From NCBI GenBank assembly GCA_003669585.1, contig QWOQ01000005.1:124001-188000 (forward strand): a DNA stretch of 64,000 nt. Reading direction: 5' to 3'. Shown in pieces: positions 1-9,053 of the stretch (its first letter is position 1; each line of letters opens with the position of its first letter). The notes below the pieces were generated by a model. That model had not been told where the DNA came from. It did no database searches and saw only the letters and a program-made list of their open reading frames with translations. Both the position numbers and the translations under genes were made by a program. The DNA is from Planctomycetota bacterium. GTDB lineage: Bacteria > Planctomycetota > Planctomycetia > Pirellulales > UBA1268.

Positions 1-780
1 GTCGATGTTCCTGCGTGCACGGCTCAGGATGTCGTGCTTTGCATTGCCACAGGCGCAGTCGATCGGCCTGTTGCGGAAGCGACGGTTGGATGGATGCTGG
101 CCTTAACGCATCACCTGCGGACGAAGGACCGTCTCGTTCGGGAGTCACGGTGGGGCGAGCGTAGTGTGTTTATGGGTTGCGAGCTGCGCGAACGAACGCT
201 CGGAGTCATCGGTTTTGGTGGCATTGGTCGCTCATTGGTAAAGCTGCTTTCAAATTTTGGAATGAATCCACCACTGGTATACGATCCATTTATGACTCCT
301 TCGACGGTGCAAGAACATGGTGCCACGTCGGTGAGTCTTGATGAGCTTCTCACGCGAGCCGATTTTGTTTCTATTCACTGCCCGCTGAGCGAGCAAACAA
401 GAAATCTGATTGGTGATCGTGAACTTTCCATGATGAAGTCCTCGTCGTATCTGATCAATACGGCCAGAGGTGGAATCGTCGATGAGAGTGCCCTTGCGAA
501 AGCACTTGCCTCACAGAGCATCGCAGGAGCTGCTCTGGACTGTTTTGTTGACGAACCGCTTACGTCTCCAACGATTTTTGCGCAGTTTGAAAATGTCTTG
601 CTTGCACCGCACTGTATCGCGTGGACCAATGAGATGTTTCGAGATACCGGCCGCACTGCATTTCAGTCAATCATCGATCTGGCAGCAGGAATAACGCCAA
701 AAGGAGTCGTGAACCCAGAGGTTTTGTCCCGGCCTGGCTTTCTTCAGAAATGGAATCGGCTTCAGCATCAATCGCCGTAA
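1..780 (+). CDS. D-isomer-specific 2-hydroxyacid dehydrogenase, 3' part (5' end outside window)
   Basis: The reading frame is open from base 1, so the gene starts outside the window; the visible part is the NAD-binding and C-terminal part of a D-2-hydroxyacid dehydrogenase. Visible landmarks are the Rossmann glycine motif GFGGIG, the catalytic Arg in NTARGGIVDE, the Glu in VDEP and the catalytic His in APHCIAW. Family members reduce 2-oxoacids or oxidise D-2-hydroxyacids with NAD(H) in the cytoplasm. It lies 59 bases before an SMP-30 lactonase gene on the same strand and belongs to a region with two more enzymes of this family (2763-3773 and 18718-19689, minus strand), which suggests repeated hydroxyacid/oxoacid interconversion. 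The exact substrate cannot be read from the sequence. Confidence 0.9.
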   Translation, partial: VDVPACTAQDVVLCIATGAVDRPVAEATVGWMLALTHHLRTKDRLVRESRWGERSVFMGCELRERTLGVIGFGGIGRSLVKLLSNFGMNPPLVYDPFMTPSTVQEHGATSVSLDELLTRADFVSIHCPLSEQTRNLIGDRELSMMKSSSYLINTARGGIVDESALAKALASQSIAGAALDCFVDEPLTSPTIFAQFENVLLAPHCIAWTNEMFRDTGRTAFQSIIDLAAGITPKGVVNPEVLSRPGFLQKWNRLQHQSP

Positions 781-839
781 TCCATCACCCGTTAATCGAT
801 TTGTTTTGAATTCGTATCCCTCCACAAAAAGGAATTATC

Positions 840-1919
840 ATGCGAAAGTTTGAGTCAGCGTGGAGCTTTATGTGCACGCTGCTGCTTGTGATTGTGATGT
901 GTGAGCATGGCGCCTTTGAGCGTAAAGTCACTGCAGAAAATCCCATCGTTGAACCAGGAGCGGTCGTCAAAAAACTTTTTGAGTCACATATTCTTACCGA
1001 AGGCGTGGCGGTGGCACCGGATGGGCAGGTGTATTTCAGCGAAATTACGTTCTCACACCGCTCGCGAGATACCAGCGGAACCATTGAGGCAGGATTCATC
1101 TGGAAACTCGATCCATCGACGCTAAAAGCGTCGATTTTTCGTTCACCCAGCGGAATGTCCAACGGGATCAAGTTTGATGCCGCTGGCAATATGATTGTCG
1201 CCGAGGGAGCCGATTACGGCGGGCGGCGCGTCACTCGCACCGACATGAAATCTGGAAAGGCGAGGATCATCGCCGGATTATTTGAGGGTCGTCCGTTGAA
1301 TTCTCCAAACGATATTACGATTGACGAAAAGGGCAGAATCTATTTCAGCGATCCCCGTTACGCTGGCCACGAACCCATCGATCAGCCAATTGTTGGTGTC
1401 TACCGTATTGATACTGACGGTTCCTTACATCGAGTCATCACGGATGCAGGGAAGGCCAACGGCGTCTGCGTCTCGCCAGATCAAAAGAGCTTGTATGTTG
1501 TGAGCAACGACAACGGTGGAACCGCGATTGAGCGTTTTGGAAGCGGGAACGCAAACTCTGACAATCCGCCAATTCCCTTAAGAAAAGGATTGATGGCACT
1601 GCTGGCCTACGATCTTCACGCCGATGGAACGGCAACATTTCGCAAGACGCTCGTTGATTATGCGCCGTTTGACGGTCCCGACGGACTCGTAGTCGATACA
1701 GAAGGAAATCTTTACGTCGCGGTCCGCGCTGAAAATCGTCCAGGAATAGTGGTTTATTCTCCCGATGGCGTAGAGCTGGCATATATCAAGACAGAAATTC
1801 CCACCAATGTTGGATTTGGTCGTGGGAAGGATGCTTCGTTGCTCTACATCACCGCTGGCTCGAGCCTCTATTGTATTCGAGTGAATCGCGAAGGCTACCA
1901 CCTGCCAATGGTGCACTAG
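840..1919 (+). CDS. Exported SMP-30/gluconolactonase-family protein
   Basis: A protein of 359 residues with a Sec-type signal (Lys/Arg start, hydrophobic stretch to about residue 25) followed by a six-bladed SMP-30/Gluconolactonase/LRE-like propeller. Typical family stretches are visible: EGVAVAPDGQVYFSE near residue 50, NSPNDITIDEKGRIYFSD near 155, NGVCVSPDQKSLYV near 205 and GPDGLVVDTEGNLYV near 280; the acidic and Asn residues in these bind the divalent metal in characterised members. The start is supported by AAGGA a few bases upstream. Members hydrolyse sugar lactones or other cyclic esters; here the enzyme would act outside the cytoplasm. It follows a 2-hydroxyacid dehydrogenase gene and is convergent with the HpcH/HpaI aldolase gene, so it fits a lactone/hydroxyacid pathway. 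The substrate is unknown. Confidence 0.88.
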   Translation: MRKFESAWSFMCTLLLVIVMCEHGAFERKVTAENPIVEPGAVVKKLFESHILTEGVAVAPDGQVYFSEITFSHRSRDTSGTIEAGFIWKLDPSTLKASIFRSPSGMSNGIKFDAAGNMIVAEGADYGGRRVTRTDMKSGKARIIAGLFEGRPLNSPNDITIDEKGRIYFSDPRYAGHEPIDQPIVGVYRIDTDGSLHRVITDAGKANGVCVSPDQKSLYVVSNDNGGTAIERFGSGNANSDNPPIPLRKGLMALLAYDLHADGTATFRKTLVDYAPFDGPDGLVVDTEGNLYVAVRAENRPGIVVYSPDGVELAYIKTEIPTNVGFGRGKDASLLYITAGSSLYCIRVNREGYHLPMVH

Positions 1920-1965
1920 TATCGATGCACCTTTGTGCTGACTCCCAACACTCGACCACAGGTCA

Positions 1966-2763
1966 TTAGTAACGAACCGATCCCGGTTGATGATCGTGTG
2001 TTCGCACGACGCTGAGAACTTCGTTTGCGCGCTCGCTTATATACCGCAGCTCACTCCCAATGGCGATAAATTGCATGCCTTGCGTCGCTCTGGCAATCGC
2101 TGTTTGAGGGTCCATAACGTGCATGCCCGTAGGAGTACCAGACGTCCGCCCCGCCGCGATAATTTTTTCAATCGCCGCCTCAAACTCGGCATCGGTTGCT
2201 TCTGCGCCGTCGGCGGCTCGCATCTGAGCTCGTAAATCGACAGGGCCTACAAAAATCGCATCGACTCCTGGGAGACTGTAAATGGAATTCGCATTGGCAA
2301 TCCCTCGTGGACTTTCAGTCTGGAGCACAACCAGAATTTCATCATTGGCCTTCGCGAAATAATCGTCGGCTGATGCATCAAAGTTCAGCATGTGATGACT
2401 GCCACCGAGACTGCGATTTCCGCAAGGAGGATATTTCGCAGCCGCAATTGCAATGGTTGCCTGCTCGACGGTATCGATCATCGGAGCGACGATTCCCCAT
2501 GCCCCGGCGTCGAGCACTCGTTTGATGTAATCGTGGTTTCCCTTTGGCACGCGCGCCAACGGAACGCCACCAGCATCGGCAATCGCGCCAAACACAGCAG
2601 CGGCCTGCGCCCAATCAATCGGAGAATGCTCAAGATCAAGAGTGAGCCAGTCGAAACCCATACGAGCAAGCACACGGGCCGCCAGAAGATCACCTGTTGA
2701 AAGCCACGTTCCAAAAACAGGTTCCCCGCGTTTCAATTTGTCCTTGACGGGATTGTGCCTCAT
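1966..2763 (-). CDS. HpcH/HpaI-family class II aldolase
   Basis: A protein of 265 residues of the HpcH/HpaI aldolase (2-dehydro-3-deoxyglucarate/4-hydroxy-2-oxoheptanedioate aldolase) family, a TIM barrel that cleaves 2-oxo-3-deoxy acids to pyruvate or a related oxoacid plus an aldehyde. Visible landmarks are [20 protein letters not shown], the RSLGG segment, the metal-ligand Glu in LQTESPRG and the Asp in VGPVDL. I place the start at [10 protein letters not shown]: it overlaps the stop of the upstream dehydrogenase gene (TGATG), which implies translational coupling; a longer reading frame to 2856 would run into that gene. The pairing with a 2-hydroxyacid dehydrogenase suggests that the oxoacid or aldehyde formed here is interconverted with a hydroxyacid. 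Confidence 0.9.
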   Translation of the reverse strand: MRHNPVKDKLKRGEPVFGTWLSTGDLLAARVLARMGFDWLTLDLEHSPIDWAQAAAVFGAIADAGGVPLARVPKGNHDYIKRVLDAGAWGIVAPMIDTVEQATIAIAAAKYPPCGNRSLGGSHHMLNFDASADDYFAKANDEILVVLQTESPRGIANANSIYSLPGVDAIFVGPVDLRAQMRAADGAEATDAEFEAAIEKIIAAGRTSGTPTGMHVMDPQTAIARATQGMQFIAIGSELRYISERANEVLSVVRTHDHQPGSVRY

Positions 2764-3773
2764 CAGTTGACCTTCCAATTCCATGCAGTTGTTAACGTGC
2801 GATTGATCAGACTGCCTTCGGGAAGAGCCTTTCCTGCATGAAGACTGACAATACATTCGGCGGCAAGTCTCCCCATATCTCTCACCGAAATGTGATCGAG
2901 CCCCGCAGTGTGCGGAGTGAGTAGCACGTTTGGCAGATGCAGCAGCCGATTGGTGGTGTGAGGAGGTTCTACAACGAATGCATCTAGACCAGCGCCACCG
3001 AGATGTCCGCTTTGGATTGCATCGGCTAGAGCCTCTTCATCGACGAGTCCGCCTCGTGCGGTATTGATCAAGATGCTCTTGGGTCGCATCTTTTGAAGCG
3101 TCGCGGAGTTGATGATGTTTTGGGTTGCAGACGTGCAAGGAAGATGCAGGCTGACAATGTCAGACTGCGAGAGAACCTGATCAAACTCGAGAAGTTGCAC
3201 GTTGTTTTTTTGAGCAAAAATTCTGTCCGGCATTGGATCGTAGGCAACAATGGTGACACCAAAGGCACTAGCGCGAACAACAACCTCTTTTCCAATGCGG
3301 CCGAGTCCGAGCAGACCGAGTGTTGCTCCCCCAAATCTCGCCAGCGGTGGACGAGTCCATGAGCCATCGCGAACGGTTTTGTCGCGGTGCGGAAATCCGC
3401 GAAGCACTCCCAGAATCAAGGCCATCGTATGTTCAGCGGCCGAAATCTGATTGGCTCCGGGTGTGATCGTCACTGCAATGTTGCATTCGGTTGCCGCCGA
3501 GACATCAATGGCATCGTATCCTACGCCAAAACGTGCAATCACTTTGAGGCTGCTCGACTGAAGTACGTCGGCAGACAGTGGCTCCACGCCTGCAAGCATT
3601 GCATCAATGCCCTGAAGGTGCGTTTTCAATCGCTGCTGGTCATACAGATCGATCCCCTCGGGTGGATAAACGATCTCAAAACCGCCTGCCACAAGAACGT
3701 CCTGGCAAGGCTCATGGCGACGAATCAATTCGATCGGTGTGATAAGAACGCGAGGCAAGACGTTATGCTCCAC
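2763..3773 (-). CDS. D-2-hydroxyacid dehydrogenase (phosphoglycerate dehydrogenase-like)
   Basis: A full-length 336-residue D-isomer-specific 2-hydroxyacid dehydrogenase. The N-terminal catalytic domain contains [13 protein letters not shown]; the NAD-binding domain has GLGRIG; the catalytic triad is visible as Arg in [10 protein letters not shown], Glu in VVEPP and His in TPHTAG. The hydroxypyruvate/phosphoglycerate dehydrogenase subgroup fits the length, and there is no C-terminal ACT domain, so serine-type feedback control is unlikely. It is translationally coupled to the HpcH/HpaI aldolase gene (stop and start share a base) and lies about 100 bases downstream of the HEAT-repeat gene on the same strand. 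Substrate specificity is not decidable from sequence. Confidence 0.92.
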   Translation of the reverse strand: MEHNVLPRVLITPIELIRRHEPCQDVLVAGGFEIVYPPEGIDLYDQQRLKTHLQGIDAMLAGVEPLSADVLQSSSLKVIARFGVGYDAIDVSAATECNIAVTITPGANQISAAEHTMALILGVLRGFPHRDKTVRDGSWTRPPLARFGGATLGLLGLGRIGKEVVVRASAFGVTIVAYDPMPDRIFAQKNNVQLLEFDQVLSQSDIVSLHLPCTSATQNIINSATLQKMRPKSILINTARGGLVDEEALADAIQSGHLGGAGLDAFVVEPPHTTNRLLHLPNVLLTPHTAGLDHISVRDMGRLAAECIVSLHAGKALPEGSLINRTLTTAWNWKVN

Positions 3774-3877
3774 AAGAGAACAAAGACGAAAAATTCAACA
3801 GCGTCACTCCATTTGAAAATTTATGCGTCGTTGCCAGAGACGTCGCATGAATCAAGGAATGCCAAAAATTCAGAGTA

Positions 3878-6031
3878 TTACTTTGGCATGGGTAGAACGA
3901 TTGTGGCATCCTCGGCAAAGGAAGCTTCCCCAGTCTTGCCGTTGATGCGGTAGACAATTTTCAACTGCTTGACGCTGCCTGGGATCGGATCGCCACCAAA
4001 GTTGGTGTTATAGCTTGCCGATGCAAAGGTGATCAGTGGCAGATTGCCAGCCTGTTTTTGAAGAATGCTAGTCACATCTTTTTGCGTGGCACCAGCGCCA
4101 TATTCAGCCTTGACGATTTCGAGTTTGACATGATCAAGCCCGGCTGTGGCCAGAAGTGCTTTCAGATCGAGTCCCTTTCCGTCGAGCTTTTGTGCAATTG
4201 CCAAGGTGGCTGCAGTGGCATCTTCCTTGAGTTCCGGAATTTTCATCGCGGCGATGGAGAGCGCGAGCGATTCGGAACTCGGATAGCGTTTCAGCACTTC
4301 CAGCACCATTTTTTTCTCAGCAGGCTGACGCGAGGCCTCAAACGCCTTGCGACACATTTCGTTTCGCTCTGCTTCAGGTAGGACAAACTGTCTGGCAATA
4401 CGAATATAACCGCGTAGCGCCCGAACCTGATATTGAGCCAGATCTGTCGAATGGGCTAAATCAAGAAGCACCGGTGCTGCATCCTGGGTCATCCATTCGC
4501 CGAGCAAACGAGTGCTGGTGTCTTGAAGCTTTGGTTCAGCAGTTTTTGCCGCAAGACCGATCGTTGCCAGAGCTTTGGTACCACCAACGGCACCAAGAAT
4601 TTCTAGGAGAGTGACCTTTGTCGGTATGGATGAAGTTTTTTCGACGGCCTGAGCAAGCAACGCTGCACACGCCTCCCGGTCTGGCATGCGAACGCTCGCC
4701 GCCTTGAGTGCACCGTGAGCAACCAAGGTTTCTTCGGGATTCGATGTATCGGTTGGTGAAACAACCTGCGAAATCAGCACCGGAAGATCCTTGAGCGTGA
4801 CGGTTTCTCCAAGGGCGACAAGTGCGGCACTGCGCACGGCTTTTTCTGAATGCTTGAGTGCCTTTAAAAGTGCAGGGGTGGCTTCAATGCGTCTTTGGCC
4901 AATGATCTCAATGAGCAGTGGATAGGCTCCTGCTTTGGCTTGGGGCAAAAGTGAAACAATCTGGGCATTCACTTTTTCTCCGGAAAGATCGGCGAGCGTT
5001 CCCTTGGCGGCTTGCGACAAACTTGTGTCGGGTTCGATCGCAGTTGCAAGCAGTACCGAAAGGCACGACGCATCTCCCACTCGTCCAAGTGCGGTGATCG
5101 CCGCAAGTCGTACCGTAGGAGGGCCCTGTTCAGCAGCTTTCAACACCGCCGACACAATGACAGTTTTTGGACGATCTGCCATGGCACACACGATCAACGC
5201 CGCTTTCTCGGCGTTCGCTCGATTCAATTCAGCTGCAAGGAGCGTGTCAATTTCTGTGCCAGGAAACTCTCTCGAAACAGTCAGCGCAAGTTGAAATAAT
5301 TTCTTATCAGAGCTCTGTAAGATCTCACCCAACAACTTAAGCCCCGCTTGTTGACGCGCGAGAATCGCTCCTCGAGTTGCTTCGAGAACTCGCTGCTTGG
5401 GAACTTCTGATGTGCGAACCGCATCATAAAGTTCAGCCGCTTCTGCAGATTTTCCATCGGCGTGCAATCGCTCAGCGCAGAGAATGCAGCCTTCTGCAAC
5501 CGAAGAACGAACGGCTCCTTGTGCAGAAGAGAGAGACTGTCGAAGAGGCTTTGCGGCCGCTTGAGTGCCGATGCGGCCAAGTGCAACTGCGGCTGCTGAT
5601 GCGACCTCGGGATCTTTATCCTGAAGATACTTTGTGAGAATTTCGATCGACGCCGCATCCCGGCGTACACCGATTGAGTTGAGCGTGCCGACGAGAAGCT
5701 TCCCGCTGAGCGATGCACAGGCCCGGCGCAGCTCATCAACAGACTCCGAACCTGGAATTGCCTCGAGTGCGATTCTCGCCCACGAAGAAAGCTGGATATT
5801 AGGAAGCAACTTTCCTAGATCGGCCACCGACGCACTACTTCCGTCGACCGCTAATTGCTTGCACGCGAGTGCCTTTTCCGCTGCCGGAGCATCGCTGCGA
5901 AGAATTGCGATGAGTGCTTTTTCTTTTTCAGGCGAGACACCAAAGGTGGTGTCTGCTGCGAATGACGCCGAGGATGCCAAAAGGCATACCGCACAAAGAA
6001 TGGATCGAGCAAGGTCACGGATTGGAAACAT
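3878..6031 (-). CDS. Exported HEAT-repeat protein with a C-terminal DUF3395-like domain
   Basis: A 717-residue protein with a Sec signal peptide (cleavage probably after ASFA, near residue 25) and a long array of HEAT/armadillo-type helical repeats, recognisable by recurring patterns such as VASAAAVALGRIG, VRLAAITALGRVGD and VRSAALVALGE. The last 80 residues differ: they contain NFGGDPIPGSVKQLKIVYRI, which resembles the DUF3395 domain found at the C-terminus of some DnaJ-type and planctomycete secreted proteins (family assignment from memory). HEAT arrays are scaffolds for protein-protein contacts. It sits between the Gfo/Idh/MocA gene and the coupled dehydrogenase-aldolase pair, so it may organise an exported complex of the cluster; this is inference. 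No enzymatic motif is visible. Confidence 0.8.
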   Translation of the reverse strand: MFPIRDLARSILCAVCLLASSASFAADTTFGVSPEKEKALIAILRSDAPAAEKALACKQLAVDGSSASVADLGKLLPNIQLSSWARIALEAIPGSESVDELRRACASLSGKLLVGTLNSIGVRRDAASIEILTKYLQDKDPEVASAAAVALGRIGTQAAAKPLRQSLSSAQGAVRSSVAEGCILCAERLHADGKSAEAAELYDAVRTSEVPKQRVLEATRGAILARQQAGLKLLGEILQSSDKKLFQLALTVSREFPGTEIDTLLAAELNRANAEKAALIVCAMADRPKTVIVSAVLKAAEQGPPTVRLAAITALGRVGDASCLSVLLATAIEPDTSLSQAAKGTLADLSGEKVNAQIVSLLPQAKAGAYPLLIEIIGQRRIEATPALLKALKHSEKAVRSAALVALGETVTLKDLPVLISQVVSPTDTSNPEETLVAHGALKAASVRMPDREACAALLAQAVEKTSSIPTKVTLLEILGAVGGTKALATIGLAAKTAEPKLQDTSTRLLGEWMTQDAAPVLLDLAHSTDLAQYQVRALRGYIRIARQFVLPEAERNEMCRKAFEASRQPAEKKMVLEVLKRYPSSESLALSIAAMKIPELKEDATAATLAIAQKLDGKGLDLKALLATAGLDHVKLEIVKAEYGAGATQKDVTSILQKQAGNLPLITFASASYNTNFGGDPIPGSVKQLKIVYRINGKTGEASFAEDATIVLPMPK

Positions 6032-6142
6032 AGTTTTGGTCCAAAGGTGAAATAACGGTGTTCAAGTGATTGTGATGAAAAGTACGAGAGCGCTGAGTGA
6101 AATCTTTTAAGAACAGGAGGGAGACTTTTTGAGCGAAAAAGT

Positions 6143-7429
6143 TTAGAGCCGCCACGGTTCACGCAATGCCTCGGATCGCAGGCGGTTGGCTGGTTCGTCA
6201 TTGAGAAACATGTTGGTCTTGTTGTCGTACTTCACTTGACGCCCCAAGAAGAGCGCAATATTGGCCGCATGGCAGGCGATATGCGCATTGCAGGCAGCCT
6301 CGGCATTTCCCTTTGTGAGGCTGCGGGTTTTCACGCAGTCAAGAAAGTCGCGAACGTGATAGGTCGCCGGGTAGCCATCGATTTCGGCAACTGTTCTACC
6401 GGCAAGTAATCCTGGTGAACTCAGCACGATTTTGCCACTATCACCAGCTTCGACCCAGCCAGATTCACCTTCGAATCGTACTGGGCAAGAACCCAGAGGA
6501 ATCCAGCCGGTTTCTCGGAAGATCAGTTCGGTACCATTTTCATAACGGGCAACGAGTTGTCCATCCTTTGGCGGGTTGTATTCAACAGGTGGAGGACAAT
6601 CTCCAACAGCCCACTGGCACAAATCAACGCAGTGTGAACCCCATTCAAGAACGCCACCACCGACCATGCCGCCACCTTTTTCGAAATTAAATCCATCAAG
6701 TTGCTTGGCGTTGAATGGTCTCCACGCAGCTGGTCCAAGATACATGTCCCAGTCGACACTCTCTTTATTAGGTTCGTCTTGGGGCACTAGCCAGCCGCTC
6801 ATCATGGCTTGCATGCCGGCTGGATGCGCGAAAACCTTCTGAAGTTTTCCGAGTTTTCCTGTCCTGGCCAACTCGCAGGCAAATGCAAAGTGAGGAAGGT
6901 TTCGTCTTTGAGTGCCTGCCTGAAAAACACGGCCGGTGCGGCGCATCGTTTCGGCCAAAATCAGACTTTGATCAATGTTTTTTGTAACTGGTTTTTCACA
7001 GTACATATCCTTGCCGGCCTTCGCTGCGGCCATCGCCGCGGTTGCATGCCAGTTGGGACCGGTGGCGATTAACACCGCATCAATGTCGGGACGATCAAGC
7101 AGTTCGCGAAAATCGCGATAGGTCGCACAATTTCCATTTCCATATTTTTCGTCAGCGATTTTTTTGATCGCAATCCGCTTTGCTTCCTTGATGTCACAGA
7201 CGGCTATAAATTGAACATCTTTTTGTTCGAGGAAGCAGCCTAGGTCGTATGTTCCTCGGTTTCCGATTCCAATGCCGCCAACCACAATCCGCTCGCTCGG
7301 GGCAATGGCTCCATCAAGACCCAAGGCCGAACTCGGAATAATAGTCGGCGCGATCGCTGCAGCACTGCCTACTGCAAGTGCAGTTTTCAGAAACTGTCGA
7401 CGAGGAACATTGGTTTTGTTGTGTCTCAT
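6143..7429 (-). CDS. Tat-exported Gfo/Idh/MocA-family oxidoreductase
   Basis: A 428-residue NAD(P)-dependent sugar-type oxidoreductase. The N-terminus carries a twin-arginine signal (PRRQFLKTALAVG) ending before the mature Rossmann domain, whose glycine motif reads GGIGIGNRG. The family catalytic EKP motif is intact (MYCEKPVTK, near residue 140), followed by the C-terminal alpha/beta domain typical of planctomycete members. The start is set at MRHNKTNVPRR because it has an AGGAG ribosome-binding site seven bases upstream; a frame to 7552 would add 41 unlikely residues. Being Tat-exported it would fold with its cofactor in the cytoplasm and act outside. It is separated from the upstream LssY-like gene by 173 bases, so it may have its own promoter. 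Confidence 0.9.
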   Translation of the reverse strand: MRHNKTNVPRRQFLKTALAVGSAAAIAPTIIPSSALGLDGAIAPSERIVVGGIGIGNRGTYDLGCFLEQKDVQFIAVCDIKEAKRIAIKKIADEKYGNGNCATYRDFRELLDRPDIDAVLIATGPNWHATAAMAAAKAGKDMYCEKPVTKNIDQSLILAETMRRTGRVFQAGTQRRNLPHFAFACELARTGKLGKLQKVFAHPAGMQAMMSGWLVPQDEPNKESVDWDMYLGPAAWRPFNAKQLDGFNFEKGGGMVGGGVLEWGSHCVDLCQWAVGDCPPPVEYNPPKDGQLVARYENGTELIFRETGWIPLGSCPVRFEGESGWVEAGDSGKIVLSSPGLLAGRTVAEIDGYPATYHVRDFLDCVKTRSLTKGNAEAACNAHIACHAANIALFLGRQVKYDNKTNMFLNDEPANRLRSEALREPWRL

Positions 7430-7602
7430 GACTTTTCTCCTGAACGTGATAGTTGTCTGACGCCTGTCGAAGGCACTCGTATCAAAATCGTCCCTAAGAC
7501 TATAAACCGACGAAGGGTTGGGAGCATACTCCTGCGAAAAGCTGCGTTCCACGGTCGTCTTGCCATCGGCTCAAAATCGCATCGTTTTCTGCCCAGAGAG
7601 TA

Positions 7603-9000
7603 TTACTGGTGACCATTGCTTTGGGCGGATCCAGACAAAATTGTCGGGCACCCAACCTGTTGTGGCTCAATTCGGGAAGGTGAGAGAACAACGACGACTC
7701 TTTGTCCATCGGTGTAGTAGGGATCGCCAGTGAGGTTGTATTTCGGTGCATCTTCAAGACAGATTCCAGCGCCGTCGACATAGCCTACGGCCTCGACACG
7801 CTTTGCTCGTAGCAAATCTTCAAGCACGTAATCGCGCGATTCATCGACATTGGGATCGACTCGATGGGTTGTGAGATTCCAAGCCCTCAAGGTAAAGCGA
7901 ATGCCGATGTCCCGACTGACTTGTCCCACCCAGACTTCTTTGTCGGAAAAGCGGAGAGGTGTCAGCCAGAGTCGAAGGTGCAATCGCTCGTTGATAGAAC
8001 TTCGAATTCGCTGCAGCGCGACATCCTGACCGCGGCCAAAGAGATACAGCGGACTGACCGGTGAGTAGCGGTATTCTTGACCGAGGAGAAACGAACGAAA
8101 AGTTTTCCAGCAGGTACCAAAAGTGATCGACTCGCATTCGTCCCATCGAGCAGCAAAAGCACTTAACAGGGTTTCGAAATTGCCGATGATCACCAAATTC
8201 ACAGGATCCCCATGCCGCACATGGCTGACGCTTGCGTTTGTTGTGGCCGCAGGCATATCGACCAGATGCGTAACCAACTGTTTGTGATCGCAGCAAATAA
8301 TCGGAGAAACGGGAGAACCTTCAGGAGCGATGAGCCTCGAATAGTCAGTCGACAGGCCGACAACAGGAATCAGAAATGTGATATTCACCGCCGGCGTACA
8401 AGGAGTCTGGGACAGTTCGCTGAGAAATGAACAGTCATCGTCTTTCGATATGCCAAGAGTGGTATAGAGACACGCTCGCACAGTTTTATTTCCTGCATCA
8501 AGAGTTGTGTAGACAAATCCTTCAACGGTTTTCCCCGGTGGAATTGGTCGCAGTGGAAATCCCAACGTATCGAAGCAGCGATCCATCCGGGTGTTCGCGC
8601 GAGATGCCGCAAACAACTTCAGCGGCAAGAAGATCAGCAGTGGCAGAAAATAAAAGGCGGCAATGCCAAATGCTGAAAGCTGTTTGAGAACCGAGAAATG
8701 ATTGAGACTCGATGCTTCAAGCGGCGTGTAATACTGCGGATCGATGTCTAATGCAAATAATCGCAGCGGCACGTTGTGGCGATTGGTAATTCTCAAAAAT
8801 ACTGGCTGTATGCTTCGCCGGGCCATAGGAACGCCAAAAACCTGCCGGCTTTCCTTTGCCGATAACACTGCAGCGGTGATTTCTGCCAGCGGCGTTGCCT
8901 TGGTCTGGCTGTCGCGCGCAAGAAAAGATCGCATCAAGGGCTGCGGTGCGTATCCGGTGGCGAAGATTCGTTCGAAAAATAGCCAGATGCGTAGAGTCAT
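7603..9000 (-). CDS. LssY C-terminal-like membrane-anchored protein
   Basis: A protein of about 465 residues with one clear hydrophobic segment (FGIAAFYFLPLLIFLPLKLF, near residue 120) and a C-terminal region resembling the LssY C-terminal domain: GDPVNLVIIGN, AFAARWDE, SPVSPLYLFGRGQDVALQ, RLHLRLW and VWVGQVSRDIGIRF. The biochemical role of this domain is not established. I chose the ATG at 9000; an in-frame TTG at 9057 that overlaps the E2 stop codon (TTGA) is the alternative and would imply coupling. It follows the E2 gene in the same direction. Why a 2-oxoacid dehydrogenase operon should carry such a protein is unclear; it might act at the membrane on the same substrate or simply be co-transcribed. 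Confidence 0.7.
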   Translation of the reverse strand: MTLRIWLFFERIFATGYAPQPLMRSFLARDSQTKATPLAEITAAVLSAKESRQVFGVPMARRSIQPVFLRITNRHNVPLRLFALDIDPQYYTPLEASSLNHFSVLKQLSAFGIAAFYFLPLLIFLPLKLFAASRANTRMDRCFDTLGFPLRPIPPGKTVEGFVYTTLDAGNKTVRACLYTTLGISKDDDCSFLSELSQTPCTPAVNITFLIPVVGLSTDYSRLIAPEGSPVSPIICCDHKQLVTHLVDMPAATTNASVSHVRHGDPVNLVIIGNFETLLSAFAARWDECESITFGTCWKTFRSFLLGQEYRYSPVSPLYLFGRGQDVALQRIRSSINERLHLRLWLTPLRFSDKEVWVGQVSRDIGIRFTLRAWNLTTHRVDPNVDESRDYVLEDLLRAKRVEAVGYVDGAGICLEDAPKYNLTGDPYYTDGQRVVVVLSPSRIEPQQVGCPTILSGSAQSNGHQ

Positions 9001-9053
9001 CGAAGATCTTTTTGCGGTGAGTTGCAAGGATTGCTTTCCAACGAATATACGAC

